From positions 124,001 through 188,000 of the forward strand of contig JAGOMA010000003.1 of NCBI GenBank assembly GCA_017993775.1: a stretch of 64,000 bases of DNA, read 5' to 3'. A program made the translations under genes and the position numbers. Of this stretch, positions 36,431 to 44,739 are shown piece by piece. Each line of letters begins with the position of its first letter. Position 1 is the stretch's first letter. The DNA is from Chloroflexota bacterium (GTDB lineage Bacteria > Chloroflexota > Anaerolineae > Promineifilales > Promineifilaceae). Below the pieces are notes generated by a model. It did no database searches. It was not told the origin of the DNA and saw only the letters and a program-made list of their open reading frames with translations.

Positions 36431-36760
36431 TTACTCCAAGTTGCTCACAATGTCGCTGTTGTCGGTAAACGCTTTCACAATGCCATCAAAGACAGGATCG
36501 TTGAGGAATTGACTGAAGGCAACCACGACGGCGTCGGGCGCTTTGCCCTGGGCCACCTTGGCCAGCCCTTTATGCACCAGGATCACTTGCGCATCGGCGG
36601 GAATGCCCCGCGCTGGTTTGTGGACCACAGTTACGCTGGTTACTTTGGCTTGTTTTAATTTTTTCTTGAGCGAGTTGACGCTCATAAGACTTGAACCCAT
36701 GCCTGCTTCACAGGCCAGGATAATGGTGCTTACTTGAGATGCAGGGATAGAGTGTGTCAT
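36431..36760 (-). CDS. mtlA: PTS EIIB, mannitol type
   Basis: 109-aa phosphotransfer domain with Cys17 in ILACEAGMGSSLMS, the mannitol EIIB motif. The frame is open to 36826 through repeat DNA, but ATG 36760 has AGGAGC at ideal spacing. In most bacteria this domain is fused to EIIC; here it is separate. It relays phosphate from EIIA to mannitol during transport. Confidence 0.92.
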   Translation of the reverse strand: MTHSIPASQVSTIILACEAGMGSSLMSVNSLKKKLKQAKVTSVTVVHKPARGIPADAQVILVHKGLAKVAQGKAPDAVVVAFSQFLNDPVFDGIVKAFTDNSDIVSNLE

Positions 36761-36777
36761 GATTGCTCCTTTTGGGG

Positions 36778-36829
36778 TGATGCGTGAAGTGTGGCGCGTG
36801 AAACGTAGACACGCACCACACTTCACGTA
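36778..36829. repeat. GTGAAGTGTGG inverted repeat
   Basis: GCGTGAAGTGTGGCGCGTG (36782-36800) faces CACGCACCACACTTCACG (36811-36828). It lies between EIIC and EIIB and could reduce expression of the downstream genes or protect the upstream message. Confidence 0.7.
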
Positions 36830-36838
36830 ACATGATCA

Positions 36839-37912
36839 TTAGTCGCCCAGGCCGGGAACGGCCGTCATCCCAGCGCCTTCCATTTCCATTTCTTCATCTT
36901 CAACAGGAACCGGACGGACACGCAGGATAAACGCCCCCACCAGGAAGGATACCGCCGTGCCAATAGCCACACCGGTGAGTACCGCAAAGTGCTTGCCCGG
37001 CGGAATAACAGCCAGGTACGCAAAGATCGAACCCGGGGATGGGGTGGCCACCAGGCCCGCATTGGTCACAGAAAACCAGAAATCAGCCGCCATGCCGCCG
37101 GCGATCACCGACAAAACCATGATGGGGTGAGCCAACACGTAGGGGAAATAAATCTCATGAATACCGCCCAAGAAATGAATGATCATCGCGCCAGGGGCAG
37201 ACTGCTTCAACAGGCCTTTACCCACAACATAGTAAGCAATCAGCAGACCCAGGCCAGGTCCCGGATTGGTTTCCAGCAAGAACAGCAGCGAATATCCTTG
37301 CTCGGTCACTTGTTGTACACCTAAGGGGGCCAGAATGCCGTGGTTGATGGCGTTGTTCATGAACAGGATTTTGGCCGGTTCAATGATAATGGCAGCCAGG
37401 GCGATCAGGTTGTTGTCTACCAGGATTTCGACGCCTTTGCCAAACACATTACTGATGCTTTCCACAACTGGCCCAACGACCAGGTAGCCTACCAAAATCA
37501 GAACGATGGCCCAAATACCGGCCGTAAAGTTGTTGATGAGCATTTCGAAGCCCACCGGGATTTTGTCTTCCAGGACTTCGTCAATCTTTTTAATCGTCCA
37601 GCCGCCCAGCGGACCCATCAGCATAGCGCCCAAGAACATGGGGATGTCTGTGCCGACGATGACGCCCATGCTGGCTGCCGCGCCAACCACACCACCGCGT
37701 ACGCCGTAGATCATGGAACCACCGGTAAACCCGATGAGGATAGGCAGCAGATAAACGATCATGGGGCCTACCAGTTCAGCAAACCGCTCGCTGGGAATCC
37801 AGCCGGTGGGGATAAAGAGGGCTGTAATTAGACCCCAGGCAATAAACGCGCCAATGTTGGGGATGATCATCCCGGCCATAAAGCCGCCCAGACTTTGAAT
37901 CTTTTCTCTCAT
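36839..37912 (-). CDS. mtlA: PTS EIIC, mannitol-specific membrane channel
   Basis: 357-aa membrane domain that binds and translocates the polyol. It begins REKIQSLGGFMAGMIIPNIGAFIAWGLITALF as in MtlA and holds the conserved GGIHEIYFPYVL substrate loop. About eight hydrophobic segments; the tail is acidic. The EIIA and EIIB domains are encoded separately downstream. It is the first structural gene after the regulator. Confidence 0.94.
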   Translation of the reverse strand: MREKIQSLGGFMAGMIIPNIGAFIAWGLITALFIPTGWIPSERFAELVGPMIVYLLPILIGFTGGSMIYGVRGGVVGAAASMGVIVGTDIPMFLGAMLMGPLGGWTIKKIDEVLEDKIPVGFEMLINNFTAGIWAIVLILVGYLVVGPVVESISNVFGKGVEILVDNNLIALAAIIIEPAKILFMNNAINHGILAPLGVQQVTEQGYSLLFLLETNPGPGLGLLIAYYVVGKGLLKQSAPGAMIIHFLGGIHEIYFPYVLAHPIMVLSVIAGGMAADFWFSVTNAGLVATPSPGSIFAYLAVIPPGKHFAVLTGVAIGTAVSFLVGAFILRVRPVPVEDEEMEMEGAGMTAVPGLGD

Positions 37913-38068
37913 TGTAATGTCTCCTTCTTCAAATCAAGCACAACTAGGTGACCCGTTATCAGGATAAGATATGGGTCGTATCGGGATAAAAGTTGGCGGA
38001 AATCTCGCGAGGATCGCCGCGCTACACAAACGTCCGGAGCGTTTTTGTAAACTGGGGGAGGCTGGGAG

Positions 38069-39616
38069 TCAGGCCAGCCATTGGGTGATTCTTTCCACAT
38101 CCTCTGGTAAGAGCAGCGGGTGGACCTGGATGACGTTGCTCTGGTTTTTGACGGTGCTGCCGGGCAGGGGGACGGTGGTGATGATGAGTTCGGCCCTGGC
38201 TGTAAGTTCCTGGTTTAGTTCGCGCATGGAGACGACGCGTAAGACGCCCAGTCGTGGGAAGCGGGTTTTGAGGCGGGCGACGAGTAATTGAGCGGTGGCC
38301 ATGCCGCTGGGGCAGACGACGATGACTTCCTGAATACGGTTGGGTTGTTCGCGGATGTAGGCGGCGCGCAAGAGGAGGGCGATGTTGTTGATTTCGCTGT
38401 CGGGCAGGGAAACGGCCGTGCGCTCTTCAATAATCGCCGCCAATGAACAGGCCAGGTTTAGCTCAAATGTGTATTTTTCCGACAAAGTCATGGTGGGCAA
38501 GGATGGCGGCAGCCACAGGCCAAAGCGATGGCGCAGGCAGGCGGGGATAATCTGGATGACCAGACCGTCGCGTAGGGTTGTGTCTTGCTCCAGGCCGGCT
38601 ATGTTGAAGGCGGCTGTGATGTGCTGCACCAGTTCGTCTATGAGTTCGGTGAAGGCCTGGTCGATTTCCAGATCGCCGGGCCAGCGTTCGTTGCGCGGCG
38701 CGGCCAGGATGTGCATGGCGATGGCGGCGATTTCACTGGCCGGCCAGTTGCTATGGAGTGCGCGGCCGAGGTGGCGGGAAATCTGCACGGCCGTGGGCCA
38801 AACGCCTAACTCTTGCAGCCAGGCCCAGGCCGACTCTTCCAATTGCAGCTCATTTCCGGTCTGGACACGCTGGGTCTGGATTGCCAGCACCAGCGCCAGA
38901 TACAGCACGGCATCGTCGGTGAAACGGCCGCCAAGCTGATCTTCGGCAAAAGTTACCTGACCAAAAGTGCGTCTCGTATCCCAACTGCGAATGATTTCTT
39001 TGGCGTGCGCCACAATGGGAAGCAGTTCAGCGTCGCTGCTTAGGTCAAACTTCAGCCCCTGGGTGTGGGTCATTTCGGTGAGGGGTTGGCCTAATGATGA
39101 TTGCCCCCATAAAAAAGTTGCCAGAGCCTGACGGCGCTGCTGTTCTGACCCCTCAACACGCACGCCATAATTTTGTCGCCGTTCCAGGATTAGCCCCTGC
39201 GTGCGAATCCATATTTCGATGGCTTCCAGGTCTTTCAGAATGGTGGTCCGAGACACCTGAGCCAATTGTTGCAGTTGATACAAAATCAGCGGCTCGTCGC
39301 TCACCAGCAGGATGAGTGTAATGAGCTGCTGCCGTTGTTCGATAGATAAAACGAGGTGGAAATGGGCTTTAGCGGTTAATTCGTTGGTCAGAACACGCTG
39401 CTGCTCCGCAGAGCAGATCAATTCGGCGCCGATCCCGGGGGTGACATCCAGGTTGATCTGGCGTTGAGCCAGCCATGTGCGCAACCCTTTCAGGCCGTAA
39501 TTAACCTGCCTGGGGGTGATCTGCATTCGCTCGGCAAGGTCGACTGCGCCCAATGGACCTTGGGCTTCGAGTAGTAAATAAAGAATATCTCTTTGACGAG
39601 TGGTAAGCGCAGTCAT
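38069..39616 (-). CDS. mtlR: PTS-regulated transcriptional activator, MtlR/BglG type without EIIA domain
   Basis: 515 aa. Two N-terminal helix-turn-helix regions (QRDILYLLLEAQGPLGAVDLAERM and a second at about 80-160), two PRD modules with conserved His (about 180-400), and an EIIB-Gat-like domain with Cys in VIVVCPSGMATAQLL (about 425-515). Full MtlR proteins are near 690 aa and end in an EIIA-Mtl-like domain, which is missing here. Phosphorylation by HPr and EIIB would tell it whether mannitol is being imported. It lies 156 bp upstream of mtlA on the same strand. Confidence 0.85.
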   Translation of the reverse strand: MTALTTRQRDILYLLLEAQGPLGAVDLAERMQITPRQVNYGLKGLRTWLAQRQINLDVTPGIGAELICSAEQQRVLTNELTAKAHFHLVLSIEQRQQLITLILLVSDEPLILYQLQQLAQVSRTTILKDLEAIEIWIRTQGLILERRQNYGVRVEGSEQQRRQALATFLWGQSSLGQPLTEMTHTQGLKFDLSSDAELLPIVAHAKEIIRSWDTRRTFGQVTFAEDQLGGRFTDDAVLYLALVLAIQTQRVQTGNELQLEESAWAWLQELGVWPTAVQISRHLGRALHSNWPASEIAAIAMHILAAPRNERWPGDLEIDQAFTELIDELVQHITAAFNIAGLEQDTTLRDGLVIQIIPACLRHRFGLWLPPSLPTMTLSEKYTFELNLACSLAAIIEERTAVSLPDSEINNIALLLRAAYIREQPNRIQEVIVVCPSGMATAQLLVARLKTRFPRLGVLRVVSMRELNQELTARAELIITTVPLPGSTVKNQSNVIQVHPLLLPEDVERITQWLA

Positions 39617-39940
39617 GGTTTATCCAACCCTGAAATCAAATGTGTTGTACGGGATTCCTATGGATTTATATCGTTGTGTTGGCTGTGGTGTGAGCTGTGG
39701 AGGGGGAACTGCTGTGGCATGAACGGCCGTTCCTATCTGCACACTACATTTCTACTGCTCATGAGTTTCTCATTCATCCACGTTTGTCATTATAGGGGCG
39801 TTTTGTACAAATAATACACCCGATTATTATTGCTTTTTGCACGATAGTCTTGACAAAAGTATATGAGTTGCCGCCGACCACGTCAAAACGGCTGAAAAAA
39901 TGGACGCAGCTGCGACTCCTGACTATACTTCTGCCCGGCT
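39617..39940. other. Intergenic region upstream of mtlR
   Basis: Divergent gap between mtlR (minus) and the radical SAM gene (plus). It holds one ACGGCCGT (39722). A TATAAT is readable on the minus strand at 39789-39794 but has no good -35. TTGACA on the plus strand at 39850-39855 lacks a matching -10. No gene-like frame is convincing. Confidence 0.4.
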
Positions 39941-39969
39941 TCTACAATTCCGGCAACACCTGTTATAAT
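39941..39969 (+). promoter_or_regulatory. Promoter for the TIGR03960-type radical SAM gene
   Basis: -35 TCTACA (39941-39946), 17-bp spacer and a perfect extended -10 (TGT then TATAAT at 39964-39969). It lies about 130 bp before the ATG; a degenerate GACCC-family repeat (about 40013-40063) sits in the untranslated leader. Confidence 0.55.
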
Positions 39970-40097
39970 CGAAAAAACAGATAGAAATCATAAAAATCAG
40001 GCAGCTATACAAGGCCCTAAAGGTTCGCCCTTAAGAAGTTAGACAAACCCTTCGGGTCTTCCCAGAAAAACCCGAATAGCTGCAAAATTGGTACACA

Positions 40098-42038
40098 ATG
40101 AAAACACCTGAGCAAATCGAACTCGCTTTAGAACGTATTTTGCCCCGCGTAACCAAACCAGGGCGCTACACAGGCGGCGAATACAACCAGATTCGCAAAG
40201 ACTGGGCGGAGATTGATTATAAAGTCGCCCTGGCTTTTCCTGATATTTACGACCTGGGCATGTCGAACCTGGGCTTGATGATCTTTTATGACATCATCAA
40301 CAAACACCGCAATTTGCTGGCCGAACGCGTCTATTCACCTTGGGTCGATATGGAAGCGATTATGCGCGAGCGCGACATTCCGCTGTATGCGCTGGAAAGC
40401 AAACACGCAATCCGCGAGTTTGACATGCTGGCGATTACCCTGCCCTACGAACAGCTTTTTACCAACGCCCTGAACCTGATGGATCTGGCCGGCATACCGA
40501 TTCGCAGCGTGGAGCGCGATACCAGTTACCCGCTGGTGGTAGCCGGAGGGCACGCCTGTTACAACCCTGAACCGATGGCCCCGTTTATCGACGTGTTTGT
40601 GATTGGAGAAGGGGAAGAGGCGCTTTTGAAGATCATCGGGGTGATGCGCGCGGCGCGTCACCTGGACCGCGAAACGCAGCTGCGGTATGTGGCGCAGATT
40701 GAGGGCTGTTATGTGCCGCGTTTTTATGACGTAGCCTACCATGCCGATGGCACGGTGCAATCCATCACCCCCAACGTGCCGGAAGCGCCGGCTAAAGTGC
40801 TAAAAACCATCGTGGCCCAAATGCCGCCGCCGGTCACAGATTTCATCATCCCCTTTGTGGAATTGGTCCATAACCGTGCGCCCATCGAAATCATGCGCGG
40901 CTGCACACGCGGCTGCCGCTTCTGCCATGCCGGCATGGTCACCCGGCCGGTGCGCGAACGGCCGGTCGCCGAAGTGCTGCAAGCGATGGAAGACATTCTG
41001 GAATCAACCGGCTACGAAGAAATCGCTCTGCTTTCCCTTTCTTCCAGCGATTACACCAACGTGCTGGAGCTGACGGAGAAAATTGGGCAGCGTTTTGGCC
41101 ATTTGGGGCTGAATATCTCGCTGCCCTCGCTGCGAATTGAATCGGTTTCCACGCAGTTGATGGACAATCTGGGCGACAGCCGCAAGAGCGGGTTTACCCT
41201 GGCCCCGGAAGCGGCCACCGAAAAGATGCGTAACACCATCAACAAATTTGTCTCGCATGAAGAACTGCTGGGGACGGCCCGTGAGATTTACCGGCGCGAC
41301 TGGCGCACGATTAAGCTTTATTTCATGATCGGCCATCCGATGGAAGAATTGGAAGATGTGCAGGCCATTATTGACTTGTCTAAGGCTGTGTTGGCCGAGG
41401 GGCGGCGGTTCCATGGCAAAAAGGCGAGCGTGAACGTGGGCGTCAGTACGTTTATTCCCAAGCCGCACACTCCGTTCCAATGGGAAGCGATGAATGAGAC
41501 GGATAAAATCTACGAGAAAATAAACTTACTAAAGGGCCAGGTGCGCGGCGATGGGCTGCGCCTGCGTTGGAACAATCCGCGCGAGTCGCTGTTTGAGGGG
41601 TACCTCTCGCGCGGCGACCGGCGGGTGGCGGAGGTGGTGGGGCGCGCCTGGGCCAACGGAGCCAAGTTTGACGCCTGGGGCGAACATTTCAAGGAAGCTA
41701 CCTGGCTGGAAGCGTTTGCCGCCGAAGGGCTAGACCCGACCTTTTTCACGCACCGCAAGCGGACGATTGACGAGATTTTCCCCTGGGAACATATCGATAT
41801 TGCTGTGACGAAGAAGTTCCTGACGCAGGATTATTTGATGAGTCAGGCGCAGGAAACGCGGGTGGACTGCCGCAATCATTGTTTTGCCTGCGGCATTTTG
41901 CCGAAGTTGAAGGATTTGCGCCGCGAAACGCCTGATGAGGCGTGGGAGTGCCCGCCGGTTCCGCAGCGGCGGGCGGGCGCGCGCGAGCCGCGCGTGCCGG
42001 TGGTGGAGGGGATTCCGTTGGTCGTATTTGGGGGATAG
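40098..42038 (+). CDS. B12-binding radical SAM protein, TIGR03960 family
   Basis: 646 aa. The N-terminal 230 residues form a B12-binding-like domain (VALAFPDIYDLGMSNLGL), followed by the radical SAM core with the iron-sulfur motif CTRGCRFC (in MRGCTRGCRFCHAGM). The C-terminus has a second Cys group, CRNHCFACGI. The family is common in Chloroflexota, Clostridia and other phyla, often beside a TIGR03936/DUF2344 gene and rne/rng or ribosomal genes; neither partner is seen here. The reaction is not known. No ACGGCCGT octamer occurs in the gene, unlike most genes of this size in the window. Confidence 0.9.
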   Translation: MKTPEQIELALERILPRVTKPGRYTGGEYNQIRKDWAEIDYKVALAFPDIYDLGMSNLGLMIFYDIINKHRNLLAERVYSPWVDMEAIMRERDIPLYALESKHAIREFDMLAITLPYEQLFTNALNLMDLAGIPIRSVERDTSYPLVVAGGHACYNPEPMAPFIDVFVIGEGEEALLKIIGVMRAARHLDRETQLRYVAQIEGCYVPRFYDVAYHADGTVQSITPNVPEAPAKVLKTIVAQMPPPVTDFIIPFVELVHNRAPIEIMRGCTRGCRFCHAGMVTRPVRERPVAEVLQAMEDILESTGYEEIALLSLSSSDYTNVLELTEKIGQRFGHLGLNISLPSLRIESVSTQLMDNLGDSRKSGFTLAPEAATEKMRNTINKFVSHEELLGTAREIYRRDWRTIKLYFMIGHPMEELEDVQAIIDLSKAVLAEGRRFHGKKASVNVGVSTFIPKPHTPFQWEAMNETDKIYEKINLLKGQVRGDGLRLRWNNPRESLFEGYLSRGDRRVAEVVGRAWANGAKFDAWGEHFKEATWLEAFAAEGLDPTFFTHRKRTIDEIFPWEHIDIAVTKKFLTQDYLMSQAQETRVDCRNHCFACGILPKLKDLRRETPDEAWECPPVPQRRAGAREPRVPVVEGIPLVVFGG

Positions 42039-42393
42039 CGTGAGGTGTGGCTGCGTGGGTGTGTGTGGTGTACAGCGCATAATTTGTGATTATTTGCTGC
42101 CGATATCAGTAGCGTTCAGCCCTCTTCGGGAATAAGTGGTGAAAATTTAATAGCTTACTTGGCATGGCCGAGTTGAGGGGATTCTTCGCTCCGAGGCCGA
42201 ATGGCCGAAGACACCGCTTAGAGCAACTGTGTTTGAAAAATGACAAGCTTATTACCAGGTTGTTTTCTTAAAGACCAACCCAATCTCGAATCTCCAATCT
42301 CCAATCTCGGTTGCGTAGATTGTTTAATGATGGTTCCTAAAGGTTTAAGGTCTAGATAATCTGGCTTTTCAAGAACAAGCCATTAGGGTCTGT
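42039..42393. repeat. Intergenic repeat-containing region
   Basis: 355 bp without a convincing gene. It holds a run of CCAATCTC/CGAATCTC repeats (42279-42308) and a degenerate GACCC-family inverted repeat (about 42333-42393). The stretch at about 42180-42225 (CTCCGAGG, GAAGACACCG) is AT-balanced and unremarkable. Confidence 0.6.
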
Positions 42394-42759
42394 ATGGACA
42401 CGAGTGATCCTATGAACCAAGAAGAATATATAGAAAACGTGCTGATTTCTGTGTTTTTGCAAGCGAGAGAGCAGTTTGGGAATGCTATTAAGTCTTATTG
42501 GTTCTATGAAAGTGATAGCTGTCCCAGCTGCGGTTATAAACTTACTCGGTTCAAAAAAAAGCGAGAGGATATGCTGTCTATCAATACCTTCATTTATCGA
42601 CAGAGGGGTGTATTGATCGGTTATTTTCTCTGTGGTCGCTGCGCCCAAAAGGTGCATCTAGACGCGAAGCGCAATCCTGGTGTGCAAACTTCGGTACACG
42701 ATAGGATTGAGGAGACCTTGGTTGCCGCGTATCACAAGCATATGAATGCCTTGATGTAG
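42394..42759 (+). CDS. Hypothetical zinc-ribbon protein, about 121 aa
   Basis: Two CxxC knuckles, CPSCGYKL and CGRCAQKVH, about 35 residues apart, look like a zinc ribbon. The rest is charged and helix-rich. I do not recognise a family. Translation may start at 42394 or at ATG 42412 (MNQEEYIENV). The gene has a lower GC content than its neighbours and is flanked by repeats, which fits an acquired gene, but the frame could also be chance; the paired CxxC motifs argue for a real protein. Confidence 0.5.
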   Translation: MDTSDPMNQEEYIENVLISVFLQAREQFGNAIKSYWFYESDSCPSCGYKLTRFKKKREDMLSINTFIYRQRGVLIGYFLCGRCAQKVHLDAKRNPGVQTSVHDRIEETLVAAYHKHMNALM

Positions 42760-42872
42760 GTAGTGTGGCGTCAAGGGTTTGTTTGGTGGTAACGGCCGTT
42801 TCCCCACCCCCACCCTTGATGCAATGACAGCAAGTGAAATCGTCGAGACGTGTTAACACAGGAAACAGGACA

Positions 42873-43454
42873 ATGAGAAAATTAAAACTTCAAGTACAAA
42901 TGACCGTTGATGGCTACATAGCCGGACCCAACAGTGAAATGAATTGGCTCGCCTTAAACTGGGACAAGGCACTTGAAAATTATGTGAAAGAACTAACAGA
43001 ACCCGTTGACTGCATTGTCCTCGGACGAAAACTGGCTGAAGGATTCATTCCCCACTGGGCTGCCGTCGCGGCTGATCCAGATCACCCGGAGTTTGCAGCC
43101 GGTAAAAAATTTACCGACACGCACAAAGTGGTTTTTACCAAAACGCTGGAGAAGGCAGAATGGGACAACACCGTTTTGGCAAACGGCGATCTGGTGGCTG
43201 AAATTACCCAACTAAAAAAACAGGCCGGGAACGACATCATCGCCTATGGCGGCGCGACCTTTGTCTCGGCGCTCATCGCGCAGGGACTGGTTGACGAGTT
43301 CCATTTGTTCATAAATCCGGCGGCAATCGGCGATGGACTAACAATTTTCAGAGGACTTAGCCGTCAACAAAAGCTGGCCCTGAAAAAAGCGACAGCGTTT
43401 GATTGTGGGATTGTGGTGCTTTATTACGAACCGGCGCCCCGCCAGGCGGGCTAA
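42873..43454 (+). CDS. Dihydrofolate-reductase-like protein (RibD C-terminal family)
   Basis: 193-aa NADPH-dependent reductase fold: MRKLKLQVQMTVDGYIAG at the N-terminus, CIVLGRKLAEGF, and the family motif DIIAYGGATFVSALI, then DEFHLFINPAAIGDG. Such stand-alone RibD_C/DfrA-like proteins are widespread and mostly uncharacterised. The frame is open to 42834, but ATG 42873 has AGGAAACAGGA upstream. No ACGGCCGT occurs in it, and GC is lower than in flanking genes. Confidence 0.88.
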   Translation: MRKLKLQVQMTVDGYIAGPNSEMNWLALNWDKALENYVKELTEPVDCIVLGRKLAEGFIPHWAAVAADPDHPEFAAGKKFTDTHKVVFTKTLEKAEWDNTVLANGDLVAEITQLKKQAGNDIIAYGGATFVSALIAQGLVDEFHLFINPAAIGDGLTIFRGLSRQQKLALKKATAFDCGIVVLYYEPAPRQAG

Positions 43455-43552
43455 AAGCAGACAATTCGCTTCCGTGCCACAGCCTCAACAAACCACTCTA
43501 CGACCTTTCTCCTAATTCCCGACCCGACTTACCCTGATGTGTTATGATTCAG

Positions 43553-43581
43553 CCACTCGCCATCATGTCGATGGCGAGTGG
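43553..43581 (+). promoter_or_regulatory. 12-bp perfect hairpin in the leader of the radical SAM gene
   Basis: CCACTCGCCATC (43553-43564), a 5-nt loop and GATGGCGAGTGG (43570-43581), ending 30 bp before the ATG at 43612. A TATGAT at 43543-43548 could be the -10, putting the hairpin at the very 5' end of the message, where such stems slow RNA decay. No T run follows, so it is not a terminator. Confidence 0.5.
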
Positions 43582-43611
43582 AATGTCCTGGCACATAAAC
43601 GAAGACTGTCT

Positions 43612-44682
43612 ATGACTTTTCCTGGTCCCCATTACGGAACCAATTTGCTCCACTTGCTGCGTGGCAGCCAACTGCTCCAACCGCTGGCCGCCACCTTCTA
43701 CGTTACCACGCGCTGCAACCTCAACTGCGCCTACTGCGAAGATTTTGGGGCGCGGCGCAATGGGCAGCAGCCGCCATTTCTTTCCTTCGATCAAGCCCGG
43801 CACATTTTGCGCGTCATTCGCAGCGGCACAGACAGCCTCATTCTGACCGGCGGCGAGCCGCTGCTTTACCCCCACATCGTCGAATTAGTCGCTTTTGCCA
43901 AAACAGACCTGCGCTTCCGACAGATCACCATGCTCAGCAATGGCTTGCTGCTGCCGCAGTTTGAGGCGATTTTGCCTCTGTTAGACCGTCTGGTCATCAG
44001 CCTGGACAGTCTGGACGCCGACTATTGGGCCTCGATTATCAACATGCCGCCCAAGACAGCGCAGGCCATTGTGGACACTATCCAGACATACGGCCGTCTC
44101 CAAACACAACACAATTTTCACCTCATCGTCAACTGCGTTCTCTCGCCCGAAACTCTGCCCGGCGCGCCCGCCATCCTCGATTTTTGCCGCAAACACAACC
44201 TGCTTGTTTCTTTCTCGCCGCAAGCAGTCGACGATTGGCCGCGCTACGAACTGCTCGTCTCGCCGGAATACAAAGCGTTTATCGCCCAGCTCATCGCCGC
44301 CAAACAGGCCGGCGCGCCCATTTTAGGCAGCGACGCCTATTTACAAACACTCTACGATTTCACCTCTTACGCCTGTTATCCTACTCTGGTTCCGCGCATT
44401 ATGGCCGATGGCGCGCTGGTTTACCCGTGCCGCCCCATCGAGCGTAAAGGCGGCGGCAACGGCGGCCGGCCGGTTAATTTGCTCGCGGTGGATTCGTGGG
44501 CAGAGGCGATGGCTACGGCCGTTGCCGCCCACGGCTTGCCGCCGCAGCACTGCACCAGCTGCTTCCAACAATGCTTCGCCGAACCCTCACTCATGCAGGC
44601 ACGCCCTCTGGCTTATGCCCTGGAATGGCTGCGTTATCCTGCCAGCCGCCAGGCCAGCCTGCACAACCACGCGCCAGGGTGA
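43612..44682 (+). CDS. Radical SAM protein, MoaA/SPASM-like
   Basis: 356 aa. The radical SAM motif is TTRCNLNCAYCEDFG (residues about 29-43), followed by LILTGGEPLLYPHIVEL and LVISLDSLDADYWASI, typical of the MoaA/HpnH group. The C-terminal part holds several Cys (YACYPTLVP, YPCRPIERK, CTSCFQQCF), which may bind an auxiliary cluster. Start at 43612 removes an upstream extension that would run through the hairpin at 43553. It lies 57 bp before a phytoene-desaturase-like gene on the same strand, so a joint role in lipid or isoprenoid modification is possible but unproven. Confidence 0.85.
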   Translation: MTFPGPHYGTNLLHLLRGSQLLQPLAATFYVTTRCNLNCAYCEDFGARRNGQQPPFLSFDQARHILRVIRSGTDSLILTGGEPLLYPHIVELVAFAKTDLRFRQITMLSNGLLLPQFEAILPLLDRLVISLDSLDADYWASIINMPPKTAQAIVDTIQTYGRLQTQHNFHLIVNCVLSPETLPGAPAILDFCRKHNLLVSFSPQAVDDWPRYELLVSPEYKAFIAQLIAAKQAGAPILGSDAYLQTLYDFTSYACYPTLVPRIMADGALVYPCRPIERKGGGNGGRPVNLLAVDSWAEAMATAVAAHGLPPQHCTSCFQQCFAEPSLMQARPLAYALEWLRYPASRQASLHNHAPG

Positions 44683-44739
44683 TGGGCCGGATTGGAGATG
44701 GGTTGGTTTCTCTAAGATGCGGTTTTCAACTGAGTGGCT

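Noticed and set aside
37976-38291. Plus-strand frame over the mtlR-mtlA gap
   Set aside because: It overlaps the conserved C-terminal EIIB-like domain of the regulator and has no support of its own.
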